A stretch of DNA of 30,000 bases from Botryococcus braunii (lineage: Eukaryota > Chlorophyta > Trebouxiophyceae): NCBI GenBank assembly GCA_002005505.1, contig KV908386.1:76913-106912 (forward strand). The letters run 5' to 3'. Position numbers and translations under genes: made by a program. The notes under the pieces were generated by a model. It worked only from the letters and a program-made list of their open reading frames with translations, did no database searches and was not told the DNA's origin. Positions 9,348 through 19,405 of the stretch are shown here, piece by piece (the stretch's first letter is position 1; each line of letters begins with the position of its first letter).

Positions 9348-10622
9348 TATATAGCAACAGAGCAGATGACTTTTACGATGCTACAAGCCAATCCACGGAG
9401 CAAATCACTCTGCAGGTGTGGAATTTCCAGGCTGAAGCATTGCAAAAGAATAGAGCACCTTCACACCCACAATGCATATTATGTCCCTCTTGCCCTTGCA
9501 ACGGTTCCCGTGCTCCTTGAGCAACATAGTAGCATCATGCGTGTGACGCTAAGAGGGCAAATGCAAATAGTATTGGGAGGGGTGGGCAGATTGGTAGAAT
9601 CAAGTCAGGACACTCTTGGTGTATGCTAACTTCATAAATACGTGGGGTGAAATATATGCAATTTGAAATCAAAAACAAGGCATCAGCCCACACATGTTGT
9701 GAGGCTAAGTGCTAATGTAATTCTAAAGTGAGACAAGCGTGGCTTATCTGCTTGCAAGGCCCCTTCTTGTGGGCGGATACGTCAGGCATGGTAATGGCAG
9801 CCATATTGCATGTATGCTATTATGTAACATTGGCTAAAGAAGCGCTCTTGCTGTCTCGGCCTCGTACAATGTATCGATGCAATTGTTTGGATAGCCAAAG
9901 GGTCCGTTGGACCTTCACATGTCCATCTATTCAGGACACTGCGATAAACCCACACTTCATCTTAGTATTGCCTTATACCGATATGCATTTTGGCACCTTC
10001 CGTCACAACTTCCCACAACCGTGAGATATGAAAATGTGAAAATGATCATGAAACATATGGCACAGAGGAACTAAAATACGAATTAGCCCGTCGATGTAAT
10101 TCATCAAACAATGCTTTGAGAATTTGAATGTTGCATTGCATTGGAATCGTTGCGGCAAAAAGCCGGCATATGCTAGCAATTGTCTATCATGCTCAAGCTC
10201 TGCAAAACTGATGATGCAAATGCTAATTATTCACAGACACTGCCAAGGCTTCGCCAGACCTTTGCACCCATCAGCTTGCAACAACAGTGCTCTTTGCTTA
10301 GGTAAGCAATCAATGAAGTAGGGGCTAATGGTTGTTTGGGATAGATTTATCTCTCTTTTATGTTCCTCATTACAATGGTGTGCACATATGGTGTAGAGTT
10401 CAGAGGTTGCAACTGGTGCTCGGAATTGTAGGACCATTCCTACCGTCACGAAAGGGATGGCCCTTAGCTTATCATGTGTGAGGGGCTGGCCACATAACAA
10501 CCAGACGAGGTGTCACAACTTGCCCACAGGCTAGAAAGCAGTGTACTTGATTTGCCTGACATTTGAAAGCAAGCTTGTCTTCGATGTGCTGAATGAAAGT
10601 ACTTCAGATTCTGAATACTTCC

Positions 10623-10700
10623 TTTACTTATTGCCAAAATTGTAGATATGGTTATCGGGGATCCCCGATAACCATATCTACAATTTTGGCAATAAGTAAA
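10623..10700. repeat. 78-bp perfect palindrome without spacer
   Basis: Both 39-base halves are exactly reverse-complementary, meeting at GGGGATCCCC (centre 10661|10662). There is no coding content and no obvious target-site duplication. Perfect palindromes this long are usually unstable. It may be the relic of a tiny inverted-repeat element or an assembly/foldback artefact. Confidence 0.9.
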
Positions 10701-10729
10701 ACATATTGGGGTCGCTCAAAATTTTTATT

Positions 10730-10749
10730 CGCGTCAATGCGCTGACGCG
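10730..10749. repeat. Copy 1 of a 20-bp GC-rich palindromic motif
   Basis: Pattern CGCGTC-NN-TGCGC-NN-ACGCG. In this copy 7-bp arms CGCGTCA/TGACGCG enclose ATGCGC. A second, diverged copy lies at 10907-10926. Confidence 0.6.
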
Positions 10750-10906
10750 TAAGTTGTAGGGTTTCTGAAAAGAAACGCATGTGTCACATGAAAATGGCTT
10801 CAAGGGTTAGAAATCTAAATAAAAGCCATCCGTCCCATGTATGTATCCGTCCCATATATTATATAAGTTCAGAGCCAAAGGATTCAAGGTGTTTGAACTT
10901 TACGCT

Positions 10907-10926
10907 CGCGTCGTTGCGCAAACGCG
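10907..10926. repeat. Copy 2 of a 20-bp GC-rich palindromic motif
   Basis: Same pattern as the copy at 10730-10749, with GT and AA in the variable positions and an internal TTGCGCAA palindrome. Sixteen of twenty positions are shared. Confidence 0.55.
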
Positions 10927-11112
10927 GACCCTGCCTCAGATTTGAGACTACCGCACCATCTTGCCAGATTTGAAGAGTGTATCTTCTATCAAATATCATA
11001 AAAGTAACAAACATGACGTTCAGATAGGCTGATGGTTTTAGCCAACCCACATCATGGCATGGGTGACATGAGACACATTGAAGAGGTATGTCACAGGTTT
11101 AAATTTATAAAT

Positions 11113-11184
11113 TGTGTATTAATTAATACACATAATCGAGAGGGGAACGTTCATAATCGAGAGGGGAACGTTTACGTTAACGTA
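11113..11184. repeat. Palindrome, 21-bp tandem duplication and second palindrome
   Basis: A perfect 20-bp palindrome (11113-11132) abuts two exact tandem copies of a 21-bp unit containing CGAGAGGGGAACGTT (11131-11151 and 11152-11172). These are followed directly by TACGTTAACGTA (11173-11184). Such a layout could be a small regulatory repeat or a remnant of an element terminus. Confidence 0.7.
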
Positions 11185-12052
11185 GCTTTTTGCATTGATA
11201 ACATCTCATGAATGACCCGGATGCATGGGCAAGACAGATCCCGGTTTCCTATTGCCAGGTTCCCTTGATCCTCTGTATACACATGGTAGGCATGGCTACC
11301 AGAAAATGATAACCGTCGCACTGCAACACTGCCCCAAAGTCAGCATACATCTGGTATGTACCAGATATGCATATGGTTTTGCCATTAAGATATGTATGGG
11401 TTATGCTGCCAAGATACCATGAATTCATATTTGGACCAATTGGCCAGCCAGCTTTAGGCCACCATTGTGACCAAAAACACGTGTCATCTTCCCGCAAATC
11501 AGTGAGCACATGTTATGCCACCAAATTCAACACATCTGTAAGGCCTGATGCATAGAAAAATGTGCATGCCGATGATGTCCCATAGCTTTGGATAGATGAG
11601 CTCAGCTTGAGGTGCCACATACAGCTTCTCCCAGTGACAAGCATACTACATCTTGCTCCTCCACATAAAGTAGAATATGTAGCAGCAATAGGTGGCAATA
11701 AGAGGTGGGGCAGAACCAAGCCAGGACTCGCACTATTACAGGAATCAGCCCTTTACAACAGTGCGAATCAGCAATTTGCAACGTGCGATTCGTATCACAA
11801 ACGGCGTTACGCATGTAAACTAGGAAGAAGAAGGTACATCTGGCCAGCCACTAGGGCATGATAAGCTGTCCACAACACATGCCATAGCCAAAACTAAGAA
11901 GGATGGGCCACACGAGGTGGCCAAACGAAGACCAAAAGCACAACGGAGCAAACGAAGAGAGAAGGGAAGAGAGAGGGGGGGGGGGGGGGTGGGGGGGGGC
12001 AGCCACAAAAAAAAAGTGAGGGTGTTTTTCCCAGTGGTACCGTACCGGAGCC
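11185..12052. other. Non-coding stretch before the LINE, with long G tract
   Basis: No supported gene. Near its end it holds a G15-T-G9 run (11975-11999) followed by an A9 run. This could mark the boundary where the 5'-truncated LINE integrated, but no target-site duplication could be found by eye. Confidence 0.5.
11349..11366. repeat. Short inverted repeat
   Basis: 8-bp arms ATCTGGTA/TACCAGAT separated by TG. It is one of several compact palindromes in this non-coding block. Confidence 0.5.
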
Positions 12053-12055
12053 TAA

Positions 12056-13072
12056 ATCAGCACGAGGCGAGGAGATGCAGTTGAACGCGAAGTCCTCGAC
12101 GAGGGACTCCTGTTAACCAAATGGCGGGGTGATGAGTTCCGGAGGTTAGAGCGTAAGTACCATGCTATTGTGAGGAAAAAGAAAAGGGCATACCAGGCCC
12201 AAAAGCTAAAAACATTGGTACACCAAAAGCATTTCAACCCCCATAGGTTTTGGAAAACCCTTCGGCGTGAAAGAGATAGACTGCCTGAACCCCTTAGAGA
12301 TGTGTCAGCTTGGGATTCTTATATAAATTCCCTTGCAAGTGGTCTTGGAACTGAAGAGCCCGCGCATGGTCTGCCTATTGGGGCATATCCTCCCCATCAA
12401 GTCCCAGAAGATCATGGTCACGACCAGCGCGACGAGCTGAATGCTCCCTTCACAGTCGAGGAAATTGAACTGGGTCTCCGAGCACTTGCCAATGGGAAAT
12501 CCCCGGGGAAAGATGGTTACCCTACAGAGTTGTTTAGGTATGCTCAGCCACTTACACACCCGGGGGATCCTTACTCACGAAACCTGTTAAGTCATGTCAT
12601 TGCGGACATTTTTACTATGGCGCTTAGTCAACGTACCATACCGGCGGAGTCAAATGTATGTTTGGTGACACCGGTATATAAGAAAGGGGACGCGTATAAC
12701 AGAGGAAATTATCGTCCCATTGCCGTGGGCGAATCTCTTATGAGGTTGTATGCCAACGTGTTGAACTCGCGTCTGGTATCTTACTTGGAGAAGTACCGTT
12801 TGCGTGTTGATTGCCAAACAGGCTTCCGTCCTGAAATGTCCACCACCCATCAACTGTTTGTTATACAACACCTCATAGATTGGGCAATGGGCATCACTCC
12901 ACTGCATTTTGCATTCCTGGACCTCTCTAAAGCTTACGACAGGGTATCGCGTCTTAAGTTAGAGCATATTTTGGAGCAGTTGGGAATCCAAGGGGATTTT
13001 CTTTATGCTACTCAAGCTGTAATAGACAGTACAGTTTTGGCGATCAAGATTGAGGGCAAACATGGGGGGTTG
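12056..13072 (+). pseudogene. LINE reverse transcriptase, N-terminal part
   Basis: Basic N-terminal region (RKKKRAYQAQK) followed by LINE-type RT blocks: GKSPGKDGYPTELF, PVYKKGD-x-x-x-RGNYRPIAVG, the Q-TGFRP segment and motif A FLDLSKAYDRV (first catalytic Asp near 12920). The protein runs into the copia LTR after GKHGGL and stops at 13127-13129 within LTR-encoded residues. The frame could begin before the Met at 12170, since similarity to LINE sequence appears upstream of it. The enzyme is inactive as encoded because motifs B and C lie beyond the insertion. Confidence 0.88.
13068..13072. repeat. Target-site duplication (GGTTG) of the copia element, left copy
   Basis: GGTTG immediately precedes the LTR start TGTGAAAGG and recurs immediately after the other LTR at 20084-20088. 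It fixes the insertion point inside the LINE RT codons. Confidence 0.92.
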
Positions 13073-13100
13073 TGTGAAAGGTTATGGGCAATCGGCTTTC

Positions 13101-13235
13101 CCTGTACAAAGCAGACAGGTCGTCAATAGACGAAGTTACTCCAGCTACAGTCCGTACGACTGTCTGCTGAGTGCCACACACAACTGTCGGACAAGACTAG
13201 CATCTGGTGATGCCCAGCATCTTTCACAACCAGTT
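13101..13235. repeat. 135-bp duplication inside copia LTR, copy A
   Basis: Begins CCTGTACAAAGC and ends CACAACCAGTT. It is repeated without visible change at 13429-13563 (start-to-start 328 bp) and, in the other LTR, at 19418-19552 and 19746-19880. Confidence 0.9.
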
Positions 13236-13428
13236 CCGTTACATCATTATCTTGTACACAAGCACCGATCAAGCAATCACTAGATAAGGCTCTAGACGGC
13301 TACGTTCAAGTACATGCCTATACTCCCTGAAGTCACTGTCCCTTATCTGTTTGAGTGACTACAGGGTACACTAAGCTTGTTCACTCTCACAATAGCAACA
13401 ATGATACAACACACACTGCCGCACCGTA

Positions 13429-13563
13429 CCTGTACAAAGCAGACAGGTCGTCAATAGACGAAGTTACTCCAGCTACAGTCCGTACGACTGTCTGCTGAGT
13501 GCCACACACAACTGTCGGACAAGACTAGCATCTGGTGATGCCCAGCATCTTTCACAACCAGTT
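13429..13563. repeat. 135-bp duplication inside copia LTR, copy B
   Basis: Second copy within the 3' LTR. Both copies being identical suggests a recent duplication or homogenisation within the LTR. Confidence 0.9.
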
Positions 13564-13766
13564 GGTATTCACTCCGGTGGGGCAGCCTTAAGAGTTCATC
13601 CGACAAACGTGTGATCTAGATAGGATTGTACCTTATGTTCGAAAACGTCCAGAATCTGCCGTGTCTCAAGGTACCTTATGTTCTCAATGGACCCATATCC
13701 TAATAGTGCACACATGAAGATCACTTAAAGCACAAGGCATTCAATAATAATGTTCAGAACTCAACA

Positions 13767-13775
13767 CTTCCCCTT
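13767..13775 (-). other. Polypurine tract of the copia element
   Basis: Minus-strand AAGGGGAAG directly before the 3' LTR, the expected plus-strand priming site. Confidence 0.75.
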
Positions 13776-13786
13776 GCCTGCATGCT

Positions 13787-16338
13787 TTAAGTGTATCTTC
13801 TCAAACCTAGTGAATCACGATGACCAACAAACACGGGCTTGGCAAGTGGCTTGGTCATAATGTCAGCCACATTGCGTGCAGATTCCACATAGAGGATATC
13901 TACCTGCCCAAGTGCCATAGCTTCCCTAGCGTAGTGGAAGCTTACTGCAACGTGCTTTGTGAATTTGGAATACAGGGGGTTCCGTAAATTAGAAATGCAT
14001 CCTTGGTTGTCACAGAAAATTTTGACCCTCCAAGGTGCAGCCCCTATCTCTTCCAAGAAGCCCCTTAGCCAGTTGGCTTCCTTCACAATATGGCCAGCTG
14101 CCATAAACTCAGCTTGCACAGTTGAGGTAGCAACTGAGCTCTGCTTCTTGCTTCCCCAAACCACGGCACTACCATAGACTGATAGAACATAGCCAGTGGT
14201 GGAATACCTGTGGTCCAGGTCCCCAGCATAGTCGGCATCAACATAGCCTTCTAGCTCAGGGCCCTTTCCACCCAGAGTAAGAGCTAACTCTCTGGTATCT
14301 CTCAAGTACTTCAGCACTCGAATGGCCTCATTCCAGTGTGAGGTAGTGGGTGTCATTCTATACCTTGACAACACTCCAACAGCCTGAGAAATGTCAGGCC
14401 GGGTCGTATTGGCTATGTACAGTAACGATCCAATTAACTCGCAGTATCGATGACCAGGTGGCAGAGGGGTACCAGCCCCATGTGACATACCATCTGAGGA
14501 CTCGGGTCTGCTGCTAGCCACGAAGTCCTTGGACATGGGGGTATCAACCCCACGTCCATCATCAGCAACGCCAAACTTCTCCACAAGAGCATCAATCTTG
14601 GGAGTGCAACTCATGGAAATAGTGCCCTGAACTCTATTGCGTAGGACCTGACACCCCAGGAAATCATTCACCTCTCCCAAATCATGGATGGTGAAGTCCT
14701 TCTTCAATAACTCTTTCCCCCACTCAATCTCTGCAACCACTCTGGCAACTATGAGAAGATCATCGACATAAACAAGAATAAACGACAGATTACCATCAGG
14801 GGCCCTCCTGATGTATACCCCAGCGTCGCTCTTGCACACACTATACCCCATCACGCTCAACTTGTCGCTCAAGGTCTTGTGCCAAGCCCGTGGGGCTTGC
14901 TTAAGACCGTAGAGTGCCTTCCTGAGCTTGCACACAACTCTCGTGTTGCCATTCTCAAATCCTGGTGGTTGGGTCACATAGACCTCTTCCTCCAACTCCC
15001 CATTGAGAAAAGCTGTCTTGATATCCACTTGGTGGATCTCAAGATTTTGTGTGGCAGCCACTGCCAGCACAGCTCTCCTAGCACCATAGCTGCTGGTAGG
15101 TGCAAAAACCTCACCAACATCTATACCAGGAATCTGTCTGCAACCCTGGGCAACCAATCTTGCTTTAAACCGAGTGACATTCCCATGTGCATCGTTTTTT
15201 GTAGAAAAAATCCAATGAACAGGGATAACTTTCTGCCCATGGGGTCTTTCCACATACTGCATAACCTCATGGGTGTCTAAAGACTCCATCTCCTCTTGCA
15301 TTGCCTGCTGCCAAAACTCCCACTGAGGTGAGCGCTGGGCTTCCCTCAAGTTTGAGGGCACGTGAACTTTTCCCAACGTGACAGAAGGTACACTCTGTAC
15401 CTTATGCTGTGGTGCAGCAGGGCTGTCAGCCTTACTGATGCTGTTCCCTTCTCTCTCTCTCTCTCCCTGGTTGCCAGAATAAGGTACATTATGTACCTTA
15501 TGCTGGGACTGGGCAGTACTGCCGGGATTATCTGATTCCTTCTCAAGTCTCTCTCTCTCTCCTTGACTACTGGACTCATGTGCAGCACCCTTACATTCTC
15601 GCACCTTCCGCAATGCAGAGGGGAGCAGCAGCTCTCTCTCTCTCCTGGACTCACACTTGGGCACACTACCCAGACTTGCCTGAGCTGCGCCTACAATGTC
15701 AGCCTGCACACCATAAGCATGACTAGCCAGTGACTGGGATTGGGCACCAGCTTCCCCTACTGCTGGCATGTCTAACCCACTGCTCTCATCTCTTACATCT
15801 GCACCGAACATAGCCTCGACTGTCTCAACCTGCCCCTGCATATCAGGGAGACCAACCATGTTTGGCTCACTCACAATTGCCTGACCTGGGTCAGGGGCAT
15901 GCAATGGGATGTCAGAATGCTCTCTCCTAGCCACGCGCTGTACATAACGCTGCTCCCTTGTAAGGGTGGTCCCTGGAGGAAGGGGAATTTGTGACTTCCC
16001 CTGCATTCGCAACCCCTCTTGTACCTTCTGCATTTTTTCTACCTGGGATTGAGTTTCTACACCCCCCCTGGCCAGATTCTGCATATGCTCAAGCACCGAC
16101 CACGAGTGCTGAGATGGTTCTGGGGTCCCAACAGTAGAATCCAGGCTGGTGGGGTTTCCTTGGTCATGTGCTGCTGTGGTCCCGTCTCCAGACTGATCCC
16201 CAGCACAAAGTCTAGAGGTCCCAGGAGCCCCAGTGGAAAGCGTCTCCACTCCATGGTCATCCTCCTCATCCCAGAACGTGGGTGGAGCAGCAGAGGGAAT
16301 TGCTTGAGGCGTTGCCAGATTCTCACTGCCAAGGGGGG
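13787..16338 (-). CDS. pol: Copia pol part 2: reverse transcriptase and RNase H
   Basis: The open frame runs from an in-frame TAG just upstream of the C6 run down to 13787; residues below are counted from codon 16249. Residues 1-300 form a low-complexity linker with Arg-Glu runs (GEREREG) encoded by CT microsatellites. RT follows: FKARLVAQG, QVDIKTAFLNGE (first Asp about 409), KALYGLKQAPRAW and the catalytic YVDD (494-497). RNase H follows, with YVDADYAGD (about 669-677), a QAEFMA Glu, CDNQG and ADIMTKPL. All expected catalytic residues appear present. The part is in a different frame from the gag-integrase ORF, so full Gag-Pol translation needs a shift near 16333-16338. Confidence 0.93.
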
Positions 16339-18999
16339 TGATATCCTAGAATCATAGACAGACCCAGGCTGGACCTTTGATAGACCCACTCTCTCAGCCC
16401 CCCTCAAGTGCTCGATAAAGCTGACGTCCCTACTCTCCTTCCACACTCCATTCCCCACGTACACACGATACGCTTTAGACTGGGGACAATAACCAGTAAA
16501 CATCCCAGGGATGGTCTTGGGCCCAAAAACAGACCTTTGGCCACTGGGAATGTGCACATGGGCTACACAGCCAAACGTGCGCAGCACAGACACATCAGGT
16601 TTGACACCAAAGAATAATTCCATGGGGGTCAGGGACCTGCCTGAAGTAGGACCCACATTGTAGAGGAGGGTAGCTGTCTCAAGCGCCTCCTTCCAAAGGG
16701 AGGGGTCTGCTGCAGCATGGACCAACAGAGTCCTTGTTCGCTCCTTCAGGGTCCTATTCATCCTCTCCGCCACCCCATTCTGCTGAGGCGTGTAGGGCGC
16801 TGAGGACTCCATCTTAGTGCCCTGCTGAGCACAAAACTCTTTGAATTGCTGGTTCAGGAACTCTGAACCCCTGTCAGTCCTCACACACTTCACAACCGTG
16901 CCTCGTTGGGTCTGCCAAAAACGGAGCAGGTCTATCACAGCCTTTGGGATGCAATCCTTTGACTTCACAGGCAGGGAGGCAACTTGGTGTGAACTTTCAT
17001 CCACTACAGTGACCCAATATCGTTCACCTGTGATGGCAGGAGGTGATATGGGACCCACAGTATCCACATGGACTCTATCGAGTGGGTGATGTGCAGGCCT
17101 GGAAGATACAGGGAAAGGAGGTCTGGAGTGTTTCCCTTGTATACACGATTCACAGTGCTTGGGGCACTCAGAGCAGGGAGCAAGGGAGATATTGATTCCT
17201 GTAACCAGATCTTCCTTGGAGAACCTCTGCATGCTGCTGGCACCAGGATGACCTAACCTAGCATGCCACAGAGATCTCTCGCTACACACGTGTCCTTTCC
17301 TAAGATGAGACGCCTCAGCCATGTGATCAATATGTCTGCAGCCAACTTGCTGCCCTCTGACAGGACTAACAAACTCCAAAAAAAACAGACCTCGTGCGCG
17401 GGTGATATCTCCACACCACCCTTCAGGTCCCTTCATGGCTGTGTAACCACCTGCAGTGTCAGTCAGGAAAGATGCTCCATCCTGAATTGCACCAGTGACT
17501 GAAATGAGGTTGGTATGCGCAGAAGGAACACACTGCACATTGTGCAGCCAGAATACTTCGTGCCTTGCATTCACAAGGCATACAGACCCAGATGCAATGA
17601 TTCCTCCCTTGGCGTCTGAGGTTGCCAAGTGCAGAGGAAGAGGCTGTCTATGCATAACTGGATTATGGAGCAATGAGAGATCATTGACTATATGCACAGA
17701 GGCACCACTATCTATTAACCAAGATGTGCTGCTAGCTCCATGCGAAGTTGGGGCAAGCACATTGAGAGAGATAAACATCGCCTCACCAGAAGGAGGGGGT
17801 GGAGGTGGTAAATGCCACCCCGGAAACGTGTGTTGACTTGTTGGATAGTTATATGCTGAAGGAGGTCCAGGGCTGGAAGCGGATGAAGGCGGGCCACCCC
17901 GGCCAGATCCATGGTCCCACCAGGCTTGAGGAGACGACTGTGGGCCTCCCTGGCCCCAGTAAGCTGCAGGCCCAACGCTTGCCGCTTGCATGTTTTGATG
18001 CAGAGCCTGCAGCTGCCTGAGCGGTCCGCAGTCAGTCATGAAGTGGCCCTTTGCCTTGCAGAAGTGGCATGTAAGCTCCTCTCTGGGCCTTCTTGCCCTG
18101 CCAGGTCCACGCCCCCTGCCACCAAAAGTAGTTGCAGAGGGGCCAGCGGGAGGCTGTTCGTTTGCTGGTAGTGCTGCTCCAACTCCCGGTACTGCTCCCA
18201 CTCCTGGTGCAGCTCCAGCGCTTGATGACGCTCCAGCTACCCCCCCAGAGGGACCAGCCACTGCTGCAGCTGCCATGGCCTGAGGTGTTCCCTCTGCAGG
18301 TGGGTCCTTGTACCCACGGCTGGCTGCGGCGCGCAGGATTCTTTGAATCAGCTCCAATGGCGGCTTGTCGGTTGCCATAACCTCCAGGGACTCAAGCCTC
18401 AGCACAGGAGGGAGGCCCTTCACCATCAGCTCCCCAACATTGTGGTCCAAGAGGATGAACGCGTTGTTTCTGAGACTTGTAGCCAGATCCATCATTCTGT
18501 AGAGGTAGACCTTGAGTGTCTCCCCTGTCTTGATGCCCTGCTCCATTTCCTTGTACCACTCAAGGTTGATGTCTTGGTTGCTCCCTCCAGTGTGACTGTT
18601 CTTCACCCACGCGATGAAGTCGAACGCTGCTTTGTGGCATGAGATCTGAGAATGCCAGATGACTGGAACTGACTGGATCAGCCACTGCTTGATGGCTGAG
18701 TTCTCCACCGACCCTGGCATTGGCCTCTCCAAAGCCGCTCTGACCCCCTTGGTGTTTGCGCACGCCTCCAAATTTTCATACCAAAATTCAAAATTGCGCC
18801 CTCCATCATCAAGCATGACAGTCATCTTTGGATTAGAGGTATTGGGGATGTAGGCTGCCTTGTCAATCTCCACCTTTGGTTCTGCAGTGGCTGATTGTGT
18901 CCCGGTCATAGACTGCCCTGGAGTGGCCCCACTGACTTCTCCAGGTTGAGACATTGCTGTTTCACTGCTACTTTCCTTTTCTTTGCCCCTTTTTGTCAT
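16339..18999 (-). CDS. gag-pol: Copia gag-protease-integrase
   Basis: Starts at the Met at 18999, 390 bases from the 5' LTR. Gag covers about residues 60-330, with the zinc knuckle CHFCKAKGHFMTDC (311-324, C-X2-C-X4-H-X4-C). It is followed by an Ala/Gly/Pro-rich segment and an aspartic protease (LIDSGASVHIV, about 428-438). Integrase has the zinc-binding H579/H584/C616/C619 and the core triad D646 (HVDTVGP), D709 (RTDRGSEF) and E745 (NGVAERMNRT), so the DDE set is complete, unlike the chromovirus nearby. The C-terminal part reads through FGCVAHVHIPSG and FTGYCPQSKAYRVY. After about VYDSRIS the frame becomes non-homologous and stops at 16057; pol continues in another frame. Confidence 0.94.
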
Positions 19000-19362
19000 A
19001 CTATTGTCACTTCACCAGCCAAACTTACTCATAAACTTCTGGAATGCAGCAATACCCTACAATTCCCTCCATGTCATGGAAATTTACCAGCCAGTCTTGC
19101 ACAGTAGTAGCAGATATGTTCCCCTCAGAAGTTTGCGCCGGAGTCCGGCCCGACTCACTCAGTGCTTCTAGACAACGTCTATGAATGATAAAGCACAGCT
19201 AAAACTTCAATTATGAATTTCCCAGAAAGGTAAACTGTGAGTAAGATAATGGTCCTGGTACACTCGAGTTCCCTTGCGCCGCTGCGCCATGCTCGAGCTC
19301 CTTTGTTGACGCTTACGTCTGACCCATCCGTAGACGACCTTCACTCCTGCTTTTACTTGGCT

Positions 19363-19389
19363 CAGCTGGAAGGGCGTGGGCCCATAACC
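19363..19389 (-). other. Primer-binding site matching the internal region of initiator tRNA-Met
   Basis: Directly adjoining the 5' LTR, the minus strand begins GGTTATGGGCCCA, the reverse complement of the anticodon stem-loop of eukaryotic initiator tRNA-Met (GGGCCCATAACC). Similarity continues with gaps across CGTG, GGAAG and CAGC blocks that resemble the D-arm. Drosophila copia and yeast Ty5 are known to use a half-molecule of tRNA-iMet in this way. The match begins exactly at the LTR border fixed by the target duplication, which supports both calls. Confidence 0.85.
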
Positions 19390-19405
19390 TGTGAAAGGTT
19401 ATGGG
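19381..19405. repeat. Inverted repeat joining U5 end and primer-binding site
   Basis: CCCATAACCT (19381-19390) and AGGTTATGGG (19396-19405) are perfectly complementary around a five-base loop. In the element RNA the U5 terminus and the primer-binding site would form a 10-bp stem, and U5 carries a copy of the tRNA anticodon-loop sequence itself. Confidence 0.8.

Larger units (their letters stand above)
8515..10600. other. Gene-poor region with palindromes
   Basis: No coding exon with a recognisable domain. Structures: a hairpin with 7-bp arms GTGCACG (8524-8546), a 9-bp-arm hairpin CAGTGAGGG/CCCTCACTG (8579-8601), ACTACGTAGT (8642-8651), a 30-bp perfect palindrome (8650-8679) and an AT-rich hairpin with 15-bp arms (9312-9347). 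The other open frames (for example 9231-9629, 9728-10024) lack domain signatures. Confidence 0.55.
13073..13766 (-). repeat. Copia 3' LTR
   Basis: 694 bp bounded by TG...CA, apparently identical to 19390-20083. It contains a perfect 135-bp internal direct duplication (13101-13235 and 13429-13563) and two copies of GTACCTTATGTTC (13628-13640 and 13671-13683). Confidence 0.95.

Noticed and set aside
13101..13563. CRISPR-like or satellite array
   Set aside because: Only two copies of a 135-bp block, fully contained in each copia LTR; it is an internal LTR duplication.
19363..19389. A genuine tRNA-Met gene fragment
   Set aside because: The similarity ends at the LTR border and lacks the T-arm and 3' acceptor; it is explained as the copia primer-binding site.
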